NCBI GenBank assembly: GCA_942492915.1
Contig: OW818662.1
Location: 682,001-746,000 of the forward strand
Origin: Turneriella sp942492915
GTDB lineage: Bacteria > Spirochaetota > Leptospiria > Turneriellales > Turneriellaceae
Reading direction: 5' to 3'
DNA length: 64,000 nt
Below, piece by piece: positions 40,634-49,368 of this stretch. The notes beneath the pieces were generated by a model. The model saw only the letters and a list, made by a program, of their open reading frames with translations, ran no database searches and was not told the DNA's origin. The stretch's first letter is position 1. Each line of letters starts with the position of its first letter. Both the position numbers and the translations under genes were made by a program.

Positions 40634-42331
40634 ATGCCACCGTTTGTAAAAAATCTGCTCGATAGAGTTAAAGCGCTGAGCGGCAAGCTCGATACAACCA
40701 AGAAAATCATTCTGGGTTCTGCGCTCGTTGTCGTGATTGCGGCGCTCGCGATTATCGGCAATGTCTCGTCTGAAAAATCAAGTGTGGTGCTCTTCAAGGG
40801 CATGGAAACAAAAGATTTTGCCTCAGTGACTTCAAAGCTGACAGAGATGGGGTTCAATTACACCAGCTCAGGCACCGATACAATCTATATTTCGCCCGAT
40901 AAGAAAAATGCGGCAATGGTGGCGTTGGCGCAGGAAAATCTTATTCCGCAGGGCGTTCACGGTTGGGAGCTTTTTGACATTGATAAGTGGTCAGAAACAC
41001 AGTTTGAAAAGGATATCAAGAAGCAGCGCGCTCTTTCGGGCGCGATAGCGCATACTCTGCAGAATGTCAAAGGTGTCGAAAAAGCACAGGTCAACCTGGC
41101 CATTCCCGCCGAAGAGCTGTTCCAGGAAAAGTCAGAGCCGATCACCGCAGCCGTACTTCTCGATTACAAGCCCGGCGTAGAAAAGCTCTCGGTAAAAGAA
41201 ATCAAGGGTATTGAGACTCTGGTCGCGCGGTCTGTTCCAGGCCTGAAAAAAGAGAATGTGACGATTGCGGGACCTGATGGGGATGTGATCAACGACTTCG
41301 ACAACGACGCAGATAAACAGAAAGCGGAGATGAAAGACGTCGCAGAAAAGTTCAGAATGCAGGAACAGCAGCGCACAAAATTACTCGCGGACATTCGCAA
41401 GTCTCTTACGAAATTTTACGGGGAAGGCGTTTACGGCGATCGCTACGATGTCGTGCGCCTTGAAACCAAGCTGCGGTGGGATAAAGAAGAACTCGAGAAA
41501 AACGAGGTAGAGCCCGTCGTCATGACGCCTGATGATCCGCGTACGCCTTATTCTGAGCGTGTGGTAAAAGATTCGCTTGAAGTCTCTTCAAAGAGCACCA
41601 CTGAAGAATTTGATGGCAACGGTTTCACGCCCGAAGGCCCAGCGGGCACTGAGCCCAATATTCCCCCGGGATACAAAGACCGCGACTACCAAAAGGCCAA
41701 GTATACCAAGCGTGAAGATATCAAGAACAACAAGTTCAACGAAACGCACCGCAAGATCAAAAAACAACCGTGGGAGCTCGAAAGGGTTAACCTCGCGGTT
41801 TTGCTCGATGGCAAATGGGAGCGTCTGGGTGTAAAGACAGACCAGTCAGGTTATGAGCGCAAGTATCTCGGAGTGACAGATGAAGAGTTGCTCAAAGTGA
41901 CCGACGTGCTCAAAAAATCGATCGGCTTTGATATTGCCCGGGGTGACCAGATCTCGGTAAAGCACCTTCAGATCGATCGCAGCAAGCAGTTTGAGGCAGA
42001 AGACGAAGAGCTGCGTGCACAAATAGCCCGCCGCAAATTGTTGATTGGTATTCTGATCACGCTGATTGCGCTGGCGATTGCGTATGTGGCTTATATCTTC
42101 ATTAAACGTGAGATCGAGCGCCGTCGCCGTCTGCGTGAAGAGGAACTTGCCGCACGCCAGGCGATGATGCGGGATGCTGCTTTACGCGCTATTGAAGAAG
42201 AAGGTGTTGAAGTGGAACTCTCGATTGAAGAGCAGGCAAGGCGTGCGATGATTGAGAACGCGATCAATCTCGCTAAAGAGCGACCAGATGACGTCGTACA
42301 GCTTTTAAGAACCTGGCTCTCGGAGGATTAA
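40634..42331 (+). CDS. fliF: Flagellar MS-ring protein FliF
   Basis: A 565-residue protein with an N-terminal membrane helix (KIILGSALVVVIAALAIIG), the ring-building domains (VVLFKGMETKDFASVTSKL; HTLQNVKGVEKAQVNLAIP; LLDYKPGVEKLSVKEIKGIE), a long hydrophilic loop about 280-375, a second helix (LLIGILITLIALAIAYVAYI) and a cytosolic tail ending in VVQLLRTWLSED, which is the FliG-binding sequence. Forms the MS ring. Full length. The fliG start is one base away. Confidence 0.96.
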   Translation: MPPFVKNLLDRVKALSGKLDTTKKIILGSALVVVIAALAIIGNVSSEKSSVVLFKGMETKDFASVTSKLTEMGFNYTSSGTDTIYISPDKKNAAMVALAQENLIPQGVHGWELFDIDKWSETQFEKDIKKQRALSGAIAHTLQNVKGVEKAQVNLAIPAEELFQEKSEPITAAVLLDYKPGVEKLSVKEIKGIETLVARSVPGLKKENVTIAGPDGDVINDFDNDADKQKAEMKDVAEKFRMQEQQRTKLLADIRKSLTKFYGEGVYGDRYDVVRLETKLRWDKEELEKNEVEPVVMTPDDPRTPYSERVVKDSLEVSSKSTTEEFDGNGFTPEGPAGTEPNIPPGYKDRDYQKAKYTKREDIKNNKFNETHRKIKKQPWELERVNLAVLLDGKWERLGVKTDQSGYERKYLGVTDEELLKVTDVLKKSIGFDIARGDQISVKHLQIDRSKQFEAEDEELRAQIARRKLLIGILITLIALAIAYVAYIFIKREIERRRRLREEELAARQAMMRDAALRAIEEEGVEVELSIEEQARRAMIENAINLAKERPDDVVQLLRTWLSED

Positions 42332-42332
42332 T

Positions 42333-43349
42333 ATGAGTACAGCGGCCAAAACCGAATACAGCGGCAAACAAAAGGCCGCCATCTTTCTTCTGACCGTCGG
42401 GGCAGAGGTCGCTGCTGATATTATGAAGCGACTGTCTGAAGCAGAGGTAGATACTCTGACCTATGAGATTGCGCGTCTCGACAAGATACGCCCCGAAGAC
42501 AAAGAAAAAGTACTGCAAGAATTTCAAGAGCTGATGATGGCTCAGGAATTCATCTCGCGTGGTGGCATCGACCAGGCGAGAGCGATTCTGGAGAAAGCGC
42601 TCGGTACACAAAAAGCGATCGACATCGTCAACCGCCTGACCTCATCTCTGCAGGTTCGGCCGTTTGACTTTGTGCGCAGGCAAGACCCGGCGCAGCTGTT
42701 GAACTTCATTCAGAACGAGCACCCGCAGACAATTGCGCTGATTCTTTCTTATCTGGATGCGCCGAAGTCGGCGCTCATTATGAGTTCTCTGCCTCACCAG
42801 ATACAGGCAGATGTAACGCGTCGCATTGCGAAGATGGACCGCACTTCGCCTGAAGTTTTGCGTGAAGTCGAACGCGTTCTCGAGCGCAAGCTTTCAACTC
42901 TCTCAAACGAAGACTATACGATGGCCGGCGGTGTCGACGTCGTGGTCGAGGTTCTGAACAATGTCGACCGTTCGACGGAAAAGTCCATTATCGAAGCACT
43001 CGAAGAAGAAGATCCAGAACTTGCAGAAGAGATCAAGAAGAAGATGTTTGTCTTCGAAGATATCGTTCTTCTCGACGACAAAGCGATACAGAAAGTACTG
43101 CGCGAACTCGACAACCAGGATCTCGCGAAGGCGCTCAAGGCAGTCGATACCGAAGTGCAAGAGAAGATATTCCGCAACATGTCAAAACGTGCTGCGGCGC
43201 TGCTTCGTGAAGATATGGAATTCATGGGCCCGATTCGCCTCAAGGACGTCGAAGAGGCGCAGCAAAAAATTGTGAATATTATCCGCAAGCTCGAAGAAGA
43301 CGGCGAAATTGTGGTTGCACGCGCCGGCGAGGACGAATTGGTACAGTAA
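42333..43349 (+). CDS. fliG: Flagellar motor switch protein FliG
   Basis: A 338-residue FliG: N-terminal FliF-binding domain (KAAIFLLTVGAEVAADIMKR), the EHPQTIALILSYLDAPKSA armadillo motif and a C-terminal torque domain with LLDDKAIQKVLRELD and KALKAVDTEVQEKIFRNMSK, including the charged residues that contact MotA. Determines torque and direction. Starts one base after fliF with GGAGG. A stem-loop follows before fliH. Confidence 0.97.
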   Translation: MSTAAKTEYSGKQKAAIFLLTVGAEVAADIMKRLSEAEVDTLTYEIARLDKIRPEDKEKVLQEFQELMMAQEFISRGGIDQARAILEKALGTQKAIDIVNRLTSSLQVRPFDFVRRQDPAQLLNFIQNEHPQTIALILSYLDAPKSALIMSSLPHQIQADVTRRIAKMDRTSPEVLREVERVLERKLSTLSNEDYTMAGGVDVVVEVLNNVDRSTEKSIIEALEEEDPELAEEIKKKMFVFEDIVLLDDKAIQKVLRELDNQDLAKALKAVDTEVQEKIFRNMSKRAAALLREDMEFMGPIRLKDVEEAQQKIVNIIRKLEEDGEIVVARAGEDELVQ

Positions 43350-43378
43350 TGGGGCACCCGTTGTCGATAATCAACTAT

Positions 43379-43407
43379 CCATGCGGAGCGCGCTGCGCTC
43401 AGCATGG
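43379..43407 (+). other. Stem-loop between fliG and fliH
   Basis: CCATGC (43379-43384) pairs with GCATGG (43402-43407) and GAGCGC (43386-43391) with GCGCTC (43395-43400) around a GCT loop, a continuous 12-pair stem with one bulge on each side. Lies 19 bases before the fliH ATG, which has no clear ribosome site. Confidence 0.6.
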
Positions 43408-43426
43408 CTGTTCAAGATAGCATATT

Positions 43427-44350
43427 ATGTCACGTCTGGTATTTCAAAACACTGAAGTCGCGAAGCAGAACTCTGCTATCGTACTTGAATTGCCCGACCG
43501 GTACAAGAAATTTCAGCAGCTCGATGAATTGGCCGAGTTTGAACTCGACGCAGAAGGCAATATCGTCGAACAATATACCGGGCCATCGATCGAAGAGATT
43601 GAAGCCGAACTGCAGCGCTACCGCGAAGAAACAGAGCAAGAGATCAAAATTCGCCAAAAAGAGGCGGAGAAAGAATCGCAGCGCATTACCGAAGAAGGCA
43701 AAGCAGAAGCTTTTCGCCTGATTCAGGATGCGAAAGAGAAGGCCAGAAAAGAAGAAGAATCTGCGCGTCTGCAATCGAGCCAGATCATTGAACGGGCAAA
43801 GCTCGAAGTCGAGCGCATGGTTAAAGAAGCTGAACTCAGAGTTCAGGATATCAACCATGAGGCATACCAGAAAGGTTATAACGCAGGCCGCGAGCAGGGC
43901 TATAAAGAGGGCATGGGCGAGGTTCGGCGCCTGATTGACCGTCTCGGTACCATTCTTGGTAACGCGATCGACGTGCGCGAACAGATTATCAAAGAATCTG
44001 AGAAGCTCATGGTTGAGATGATTCTGATGATTGCGCGCAAAGTAATAAAAGATGAAATTATAGAACGTAAAGAAGTTGTACTGAACAATATTCGTGAGGG
44101 TCTCGCCCGCATCAAAGAGCGTGACCGAATCGATATTCGCGTCAACTTCGCTGACCTTGAGCTGACGACGGCGCATAAAGACGAGATCGTGAAAATGATG
44201 GAATCTCTGCGCAAGGTTAACATATACGAAGATTCACGTGTCGACCGCGGCGGCGTGATCATCGAAACAGACGTCGGTGCAATCGACGCACGTATTTCTA
44301 CCCAATTGAAAGAAATCGAACAGGCAATCAGAGATGCAAAACCAATGTAA
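43427..44350 (+). CDS. fliH: Flagellar export protein FliH
   Basis: A 307-residue protein with a long charged coiled coil (about 60-165, runs of Glu/Lys/Arg such as EIKIRQKEAEKESQRITEEG), a GYNAGREQGYKEGMGEVRR segment and a C-terminal FliH/HrpE domain (SEKLMVEMILMIARKVIKDE; GGVIIETDVGAIDARISTQL). Acts as stator and inhibitor of the FliI ATPase. Longer than E. coli FliH (about 230) owing to the coiled coil. Confidence 0.92.
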   Translation: MSRLVFQNTEVAKQNSAIVLELPDRYKKFQQLDELAEFELDAEGNIVEQYTGPSIEEIEAELQRYREETEQEIKIRQKEAEKESQRITEEGKAEAFRLIQDAKEKARKEEESARLQSSQIIERAKLEVERMVKEAELRVQDINHEAYQKGYNAGREQGYKEGMGEVRRLIDRLGTILGNAIDVREQIIKESEKLMVEMILMIARKVIKDEIIERKEVVLNNIREGLARIKERDRIDIRVNFADLELTTAHKDEIVKMMESLRKVNIYEDSRVDRGGVIIETDVGAIDARISTQLKEIEQAIRDAKPM

Positions 44351-44357
44351 TTCATCT

Positions 44358-44374
44358 AAAGCCGCAGGCTTTTT
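44358..44374 (+). other. Terminator-like hairpin between fliH and fliI
   Basis: AAAGCC, loop GCA, GGCTTT and TT: a six-pair stem ending in a short T run, eight bases past the fliH stop. It is too weak for full termination but could attenuate transcription into fliI. The fliI ribosome site GGAAGG follows directly. Confidence 0.45.
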
Positions 44375-44389
44375 GGAAGGATAAGCACG

Positions 44390-45802
44390 ATGATAGCAAG
44401 AAATGTAAGCAAAGAAGTCCGGCTTTTGGACAAATATAGAGACATAATACGGAAGACGGACACGATCCGCTCGCTGGGGTCGGTGCTTGAGATTCAGGGT
44501 AACGTGGTGCTTTCAAAAGGGCCCGAGGTGCGTCTCGGCGAACTTTGCCATATTGAAGTGAATTCTACGATTGAGCGTTTTTCACCGGCTGGTAAACGTT
44601 CAGAAGAAAGTTATATACTTGCCGAAGTTGTCGGTTTTCGCGAGAGTACAGTTATTCTGGCACCGCTGGAAAAAATCGTGGGTGTGTCTGCAGGTAATCG
44701 TGTGGTCTCTACCGGCAACATGCCTTCGGTGTCGCTGACATCAGCAGTGCTCGGGCGTGTCATAGACGGTATGGGGCGACCGATTGATAATCGTGGCATG
44801 CTTGTTGAGGGCGAAACGCGCGGCTTGTACGGCGAGCCACCGCAGCCTTTGTCGCGTCCGCTCATTCGCACACCTATGCACACGGGCGTAAAAGGTATCG
44901 ATGCATTTCTGACTCTCGGACAGGGGCAGCGCGTCGGCATTTTCGCCGGTTCTGGTGTGGGCAAGTCGACGTTGCTCGGTATGATTGCAAAATATTCCAC
45001 TGCGGATGTCAACGTGATCGCGCTGATTGGCGAGCGGGGACGGGAAGTCGCCGAATTCATTCAGGAGCAGCTCGGTGAGAGCGGCCGTAAAAAATCAGTT
45101 GTGATTGCTTCGATTGCTTCTGAATCTCCGATGAACCGTGTGCGGGCCGGCTATCTCGCAACCACGATTGCCGAATATTTTCGCGACCAGGGCAAGAACG
45201 TACTCTTGATGATGGATTCGATTACGCGACTGGCTCACGCTCAGCGTGAGATCGGGCTTTCGCGTGGCGAGCCACCCACGACGCGAGGCTATCCGCCATC
45301 GGTTTTTTCGATGATACCCGGGCTCATGGAACGCGCAGGTACAAGCGACAAAGGTACCATTACCGGTATTTACAGCGTTCTGGTTGAAGGCGACGATATG
45401 AATGAACCGATCGCCGATACCGCACGCGGTGTGCTCGACGGGCATATTACGCTGTCGCGTCGTCTGAATAGCCAGAACCAATACCCCGCGATCGATATTG
45501 CTGATTCGATCAGCCGTACCATGGTGAACGTGGTGGATAAAGAGCATCTCAAGAATGCGCAGGATTTTCGTGAGATCTATACTGCTTACAAAGAGAACGA
45601 AGAGACGATAAACCTTGGAGCCTACGCTCGCGGCGCCGACCCGGTCATAGACAATGCCATTTTATTGCGCGAGCCGATGCGGCGTTTTCTGCGCCAGACG
45701 CCTGAGGAGCAGATTCCATTTGAAGATACGCGCCGTCAGCTGCGTGAAATACTGTCGCAGGTGCGCGCACGACCGAATGCACCGGTGAGGCGGGGGGCGT
45801 AA
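44390..45802 (+). CDS. fliI: Flagellum-specific ATPase FliI
   Basis: A 470-residue F1-like ATPase. Walker A GIFAGSGVGKSTLLGMI (about 184-200), the family sequence NVIALIGERGREVAEFI, Walker B VLLMMDSITRLAHAQREIGL and GEPPTTRGYPPSVFSMIP are all present. Powers or primes type III export of flagellar proteins with FliH and FliJ. ATG 44390 behind AAGGATAAGCACG. Confidence 0.97.
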   Translation: MIARNVSKEVRLLDKYRDIIRKTDTIRSLGSVLEIQGNVVLSKGPEVRLGELCHIEVNSTIERFSPAGKRSEESYILAEVVGFRESTVILAPLEKIVGVSAGNRVVSTGNMPSVSLTSAVLGRVIDGMGRPIDNRGMLVEGETRGLYGEPPQPLSRPLIRTPMHTGVKGIDAFLTLGQGQRVGIFAGSGVGKSTLLGMIAKYSTADVNVIALIGERGREVAEFIQEQLGESGRKKSVVIASIASESPMNRVRAGYLATTIAEYFRDQGKNVLLMMDSITRLAHAQREIGLSRGEPPTTRGYPPSVFSMIPGLMERAGTSDKGTITGIYSVLVEGDDMNEPIADTARGVLDGHITLSRRLNSQNQYPAIDIADSISRTMVNVVDKEHLKNAQDFREIYTAYKENEETINLGAYARGADPVIDNAILLREPMRRFLRQTPEEQIPFEDTRRQLREILSQVRARPNAPVRRGA

Positions 45803-45821
45803 AAGCGCGCCGGACTAGAGT

Positions 45822-46265
45822 ATGAAGAAATTCAAATTTCAGCTTGAAGGATACCTGAAGGTCAAGAAGGCAAAAGAGCAGCAAAAGCTCGGTGAGTTGG
45901 CGCGCGTTATGAGCAGCGTGAACATGTACAAAGAGCGTCAACAGGCTTTCGACGACCAGTACAATGCGATGCTCAAGGCCCAGCGCGCTGAATTCGTGAC
46001 GAAAGCAGTGCCGATCAATGCACTGCGGGATATGTACGAATATCTTGGCGCCCTGCGCCTGAGAAAAGACACGGCGACACGGGAAATCGCAGGGCTCGAA
46101 CCCGAGCTTGCCGAAAAGAGAAACGCCTACAACGCTGCGCGCAAAGACCGCCGTGTGGTAGAAATCATGCGTGAGCGCAAACTTGGTGGTCACAAGCTCG
46201 CTGCCGAGAAAGAAGAAATGCAATTTTTAGACGAAGTTAACCAGCTGAGGAGAACAAACCCATGA
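45822..46265 (+). CDS. fliJ: Flagellar export protein FliJ
   Basis: A 147-residue coiled-coil protein starting KKFKFQLEGYLKVKKAKEQQ, the standard FliJ N-terminus (F-x-F-x-L-x-x-x-L). Charged heptads run throughout. It sits immediately after fliI, as expected. The stop overlaps the start of the next gene by four bases (ATGA), so the pair is translationally coupled. Confidence 0.9.
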   Translation: MKKFKFQLEGYLKVKKAKEQQKLGELARVMSSVNMYKERQQAFDDQYNAMLKAQRAEFVTKAVPINALRDMYEYLGALRLRKDTATREIAGLEPELAEKRNAYNAARKDRRVVEIMRERKLGGHKLAAEKEEMQFLDEVNQLRRTNP

Positions 46266-46546
46266 ACTACCCGATTGTCGCGAAGAAAGTCTATAAGAAG
46301 CTGCGGTTTTCGGCGCAGGAAGTCTGGCAAAATCTTCGGGAGCTCAAACGTAACATATCATGTCTGGTGCGCAATATCGACGACATGGGTTCATGCCTGA
46401 CACGCAGCCGGCATCTCGTACAGGGGCTGCAGGGTGACATTGGCTTGACCGACGCGCATCGGTCAGAACGGAAAAAATCCGCAGCTGATGAACCCGTGAT
46501 TGGCCGTAGTGTTTGGGGCCCGTATGTTTCAGGAGGTGAAACATGA
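46262..46546 (+). CDS. Small unknown protein inside the flagellar operon
   Basis: A 94-residue protein I do not recognise. N-terminal half is basic and helical (VAKKVYKKLRFSAQEVWQNL; RELKRNISCLVRNIDDMGSC), with two cysteines; the tail is polar and ends GPYVSGGET. No signal peptide or membrane helix. It overlaps fliJ at its start and flbB at its end by four bases each, so it is fully inside the translationally coupled fliJ-flbB block. That tight fit argues for a real, flagellar-linked product. Confidence 0.7.
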   Translation: MNYPIVAKKVYKKLRFSAQEVWQNLRELKRNISCLVRNIDDMGSCLTRSRHLVQGLQGDIGLTDAHRSERKKSAADEPVIGRSVWGPYVSGGET

Positions 46547-47175
46547 ACCAGAAGAGATTCGTATTATTCTTGCTGCTGCTGATTGTTGTCTTTTCGGGAG
46601 GTATTTTCTATGCGCTCGATTCGACGGGAGTGGTGCGTGCATCTGACATTCTGCCATTTCTGGCACCGAAGAACCCGCTGCGCATAGAAGACAAAGATTA
46701 CCCAACCGAAGTCGAAAAAGTTGAGTTTCAGAAATGGGAACAAAAACTGATTGAACGCGAAGAAGCGCTTGCACGACGTGAAGCAGACCTCAAGACCAAA
46801 GAATCGGGCGGCGAAGACCAGAAGCGCGAAATTGAAGAAACCCGCCGCGCCCTGAAGGCCGAAAAGGAAAAGTTTATCACAGCACAGAAAGAGTGGGAAG
46901 ATCGGCAAAAAAAAGTCAAAGACCTCGCTGAGAAAGTGCGCAATATGCCACCGCAGAAAGCACAAGAAATGATGCAGAACTGGCGCGATTTTGATATTAT
47001 CGACGTCATGCGCCAGATGGACAAAGATGCCGAGCTAGAGGGAAATCCTTCGATCGTGCCGTACCTGCTGACGCTCTTCTTACCCGATCGGCGTGCTGAG
47101 ATTACGCGCAAGATGATGCTTCCGGCGTTGACGCGCCCTGATGCCGCCGAAGAAGAAGACACGGCCCAACCCTGA
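46543..47175 (+). CDS. flbB: FlbB, spirochaetal periplasmic-flagellum collar protein
   Basis: A 210-residue protein with an N-terminal membrane helix (FVLFLLLLIVVFSGGIFYAL), a long coiled coil (about 60-145, rich in Glu/Lys/Arg) and a C-terminal MgtE-N/MotE-like domain (KVRNMPPQKAQEMMQNWRDF; PYLLTLFLPDRRAEITRKMM). This is the layout of spirochaete FlbB, the base of the collar that anchors the stators of the periplasmic flagellum. Order fliJ - unknown - flbB is close to the Borrelia operon. Starts inside the stop of the preceding gene. Confidence 0.85.
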   Translation: MNQKRFVLFLLLLIVVFSGGIFYALDSTGVVRASDILPFLAPKNPLRIEDKDYPTEVEKVEFQKWEQKLIEREEALARREADLKTKESGGEDQKREIEETRRALKAEKEKFITAQKEWEDRQKKVKDLAEKVRNMPPQKAQEMMQNWRDFDIIDVMRQMDKDAELEGNPSIVPYLLTLFLPDRRAEITRKMMLPALTRPDAAEEEDTAQP

Positions 47176-47187
47176 TTGTTCGGAGGG

Positions 47188-47209
47188 CACCGGATTTTAC
47201 AATCCGGTG
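47188..47209 (+). other. Stem-loop between flbB and hemN
   Basis: CACCGGATT (47188-47196), loop TTAC, AATCCGGTG (47201-47209), followed by ACTTTTAAG. It starts 13 bases after the flbB stop and could be the end of the flagellar transcript. Confidence 0.55.
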
Positions 47210-47263
47210 ACTTTTAAGCTGCCGGCGCTTGACGCTCACGCCGTAACTGCCGGATTCACCTCA

Positions 47264-48631
47264 ATGCTCGACAATGCGACGGTTCAGGCGCTCATCGCCC
47301 GGTACGATTCACCGGTACCACGGTATACGTCTTACCCGACAGCGCTCGAATTCGGGCCTTTAGCCGATTCTGCGCTCTACGAGAGCTATCGCCGCTGCGA
47401 GGTCGGGCGGCCGATTTCGGTCTACATACACCTGCCGTTCTGCGAAAATCTCTGCCTCTATTGTGGGTGCAATGTTTTGCTTTCACGCAAAATAGAGGTG
47501 CTCGACGAATACATCCCCCTGTTACTCGCAGATATCAAGGCGAAGACCGATATTCTGGAGTTCAGGCCCAAGGTCAGCCAACTGCATTTTGGCGGCGGCA
47601 CACCAAACTACCTGCGCCTGAGCGACTGGGATATTTTGTTCGCGGGTCTGCGCCACCATTTTGAATTCACGCCCGATGCCGAAATATCCGTTGAGCTCGA
47701 CCCTGCGGTATTAACCGACGGATACCTGCCGCACCTCAAACAGCTGGGTTTCAACCGCGTGAGCTACGGTGTGCAAGATGTCACGCCGAAGGTTCTTGAG
47801 GCGGTTAACCGCCCGCAGGATGTTCAGCGTATCAAAGATATCGTCGCCGAAAGCCGGCGGGTCGGCTTTACATCTGTCAACATCGACCTGATCTACGGCC
47901 TGCCGCACCAGACATACGAAAGTTATAAGGCCAACCTCGAATTTATCGGTGAGCTGAGACCCGAGCGCATCGCACTTTTCAGTTATGCGCACGTGCCCTG
48001 GCTGAAGCACCACCAAAAGCGTATGGACGCGACGGCGCTGACCGAACCGTCAGAAAAATTGCGAATCTACCTCGCCGCGCGCGAGCATTTTGCCGCGTTG
48101 GGCTATGAACAGATAGGCATGGATCATTTCGGCCTGCCGGGAGACAATTTGACGCAGGCGTTCAAGCAAAAGACGCTGCACCGGAATTTCATGGGCTACA
48201 CAACGCAGAACACGCTCGACATGCTCGCATTCGGCACGAGCGCGATCGGCTTTGTCTCGGGTGTATACATGCAGAACCACCTGAAGCTATCAGGGTACCG
48301 GCAGGCAATCGAAACCGGCAAACAATGGTTTGAAAAGGGTTTCATCATGTCAGAAGAAGACAAACTGCGGCATGAAGTTATCACGATGCTCATGGCAAAC
48401 TTTCATCTCGAATTTGCAAACGTCGAAAAACAATTCGGCATTCGCTTCGATGAACATTTCGCCGAAGAATTGGTACGCCTCAGAGAATTTGCCGCAGATG
48501 GGCACGGCATTTTGACCGATAAGTATTTTGCGACGACCGAGACCGGCAGCTTCATCATTCGCCATATCGCGTCGGTGTTTGACGCGTACCGCAAAACCGG
48601 CGTGCAGAAAGCGTTTTCTAAAGCAATCTGA
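47264..48631 (+). CDS. hemN: Oxygen-independent coproporphyrinogen III oxidase HemN
   Basis: A 455-residue radical-SAM enzyme of haem synthesis. HLPFCENLCLYCGCN (about 57-71) holds the CxxxCxxC cluster ligands plus the extra cysteine of true HemN, distinguishing it from HemW. FGGGTPNYL, ELDPAVLT, YGVQD and IDLIYGLPHQT follow in the usual order, and YFATTETGSFIIRHIASVFD closes the C-terminal domain. ATG 47264 is chosen (MLDNATV); the longer frame starts inside flbB. Decarboxylates coproporphyrinogen III without oxygen. Useful to the cbb3 oxidase elsewhere in the window, but not linked to it. Confidence 0.93.
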   Translation: MLDNATVQALIARYDSPVPRYTSYPTALEFGPLADSALYESYRRCEVGRPISVYIHLPFCENLCLYCGCNVLLSRKIEVLDEYIPLLLADIKAKTDILEFRPKVSQLHFGGGTPNYLRLSDWDILFAGLRHHFEFTPDAEISVELDPAVLTDGYLPHLKQLGFNRVSYGVQDVTPKVLEAVNRPQDVQRIKDIVAESRRVGFTSVNIDLIYGLPHQTYESYKANLEFIGELRPERIALFSYAHVPWLKHHQKRMDATALTEPSEKLRIYLAAREHFAALGYEQIGMDHFGLPGDNLTQAFKQKTLHRNFMGYTTQNTLDMLAFGTSAIGFVSGVYMQNHLKLSGYRQAIETGKQWFEKGFIMSEEDKLRHEVITMLMANFHLEFANVEKQFGIRFDEHFAEELVRLREFAADGHGILTDKYFATTETGSFIIRHIASVFDAYRKTGVQKAFSKAI

Positions 48632-48639
48632 CAGGGCGC

Positions 48640-49269
48640 TTAAGCGGCGACCTCAGTCTTGCAGGATTGTAAGATGTTCTCTGCCGTAGTGAAGTTTCCC
48701 TGCGCCATGTGCGCCAGTGCCAGATTGACTGCCTGCTTCACGCTGGCGTAAAATTCAGCCTTGCTGAATTGAGGTTTCGTCGAGGCGGTGTACGCGGCGG
48801 CATTTTCGATGGTGCCAAAGCGACTGGTAATCAGTTCGTCGAATGTCAGCAGCTGCTTTGCGCCCGAATTATTACGCACGAAGCGCAGAATTTTTTCGGC
48901 CTCGTCCAGTTGACCCAATTTGATAAATGATGCCGCTACGTGCATCAACGCGGGAGAGGCGAGGGTCTCACGTTCGCGGGCCTGGAGGTTCAGAAAGAAA
49001 TCGCGCACGAGTTCATGCCGGCCGATACGGCGAGCGCAGTCGATGGCCATTTCGATCGCTTCGAGATCGCGCTCATTAGCTGTAGAGTTCTGGACATATT
49101 CAGCATAACAAGCCAGAGATTTTGCCGGTTGGCCACGCCTGACAAAATACGCCGAAGCATATTTCAGCATGGCCGGCTCTGCCTTGCGCTTAAGCGCGTC
49201 GGTGATCTGCTGTTCAATCTGGCGATGCGCGCCCTGCGATTCAAGATTCTGTAGCGTAGAAACGTTCAT
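48640..49269 (-). CDS. TPR-like protein of unknown function
   Basis: A 209-residue all-helical protein. Pairs such as YASAYFVRRGQPAKSLACYA, ALMHVAASFIKLGQLDEAEK and LALAHMAQGNFTTAENILQS have TPR periodicity (small residue at 8, Ala at 20, Pro or Ala at 32). No signal peptide or membrane helix, so probably a cytosolic scaffold. Convergent with hemN (eight bases apart) and divergent from the LolD-like ATPase gene. Confidence 0.75.
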   Translation of the reverse strand: MNVSTLQNLESQGAHRQIEQQITDALKRKAEPAMLKYASAYFVRRGQPAKSLACYAEYVQNSTANERDLEAIEMAIDCARRIGRHELVRDFFLNLQARERETLASPALMHVAASFIKLGQLDEAEKILRFVRNNSGAKQLLTFDELITSRFGTIENAAAYTASTKPQFSKAEFYASVKQAVNLALAHMAQGNFTTAENILQSCKTEVAA

Positions 49270-49368
49270 GACCGATTATCGACCGGCGGTTAAAGGCCAT
49301 GAAGCAATTCATTTGCGCAAAACAATACTGTTTGACCCCGCAATGTGACATAATATTGCGGATGAAAG

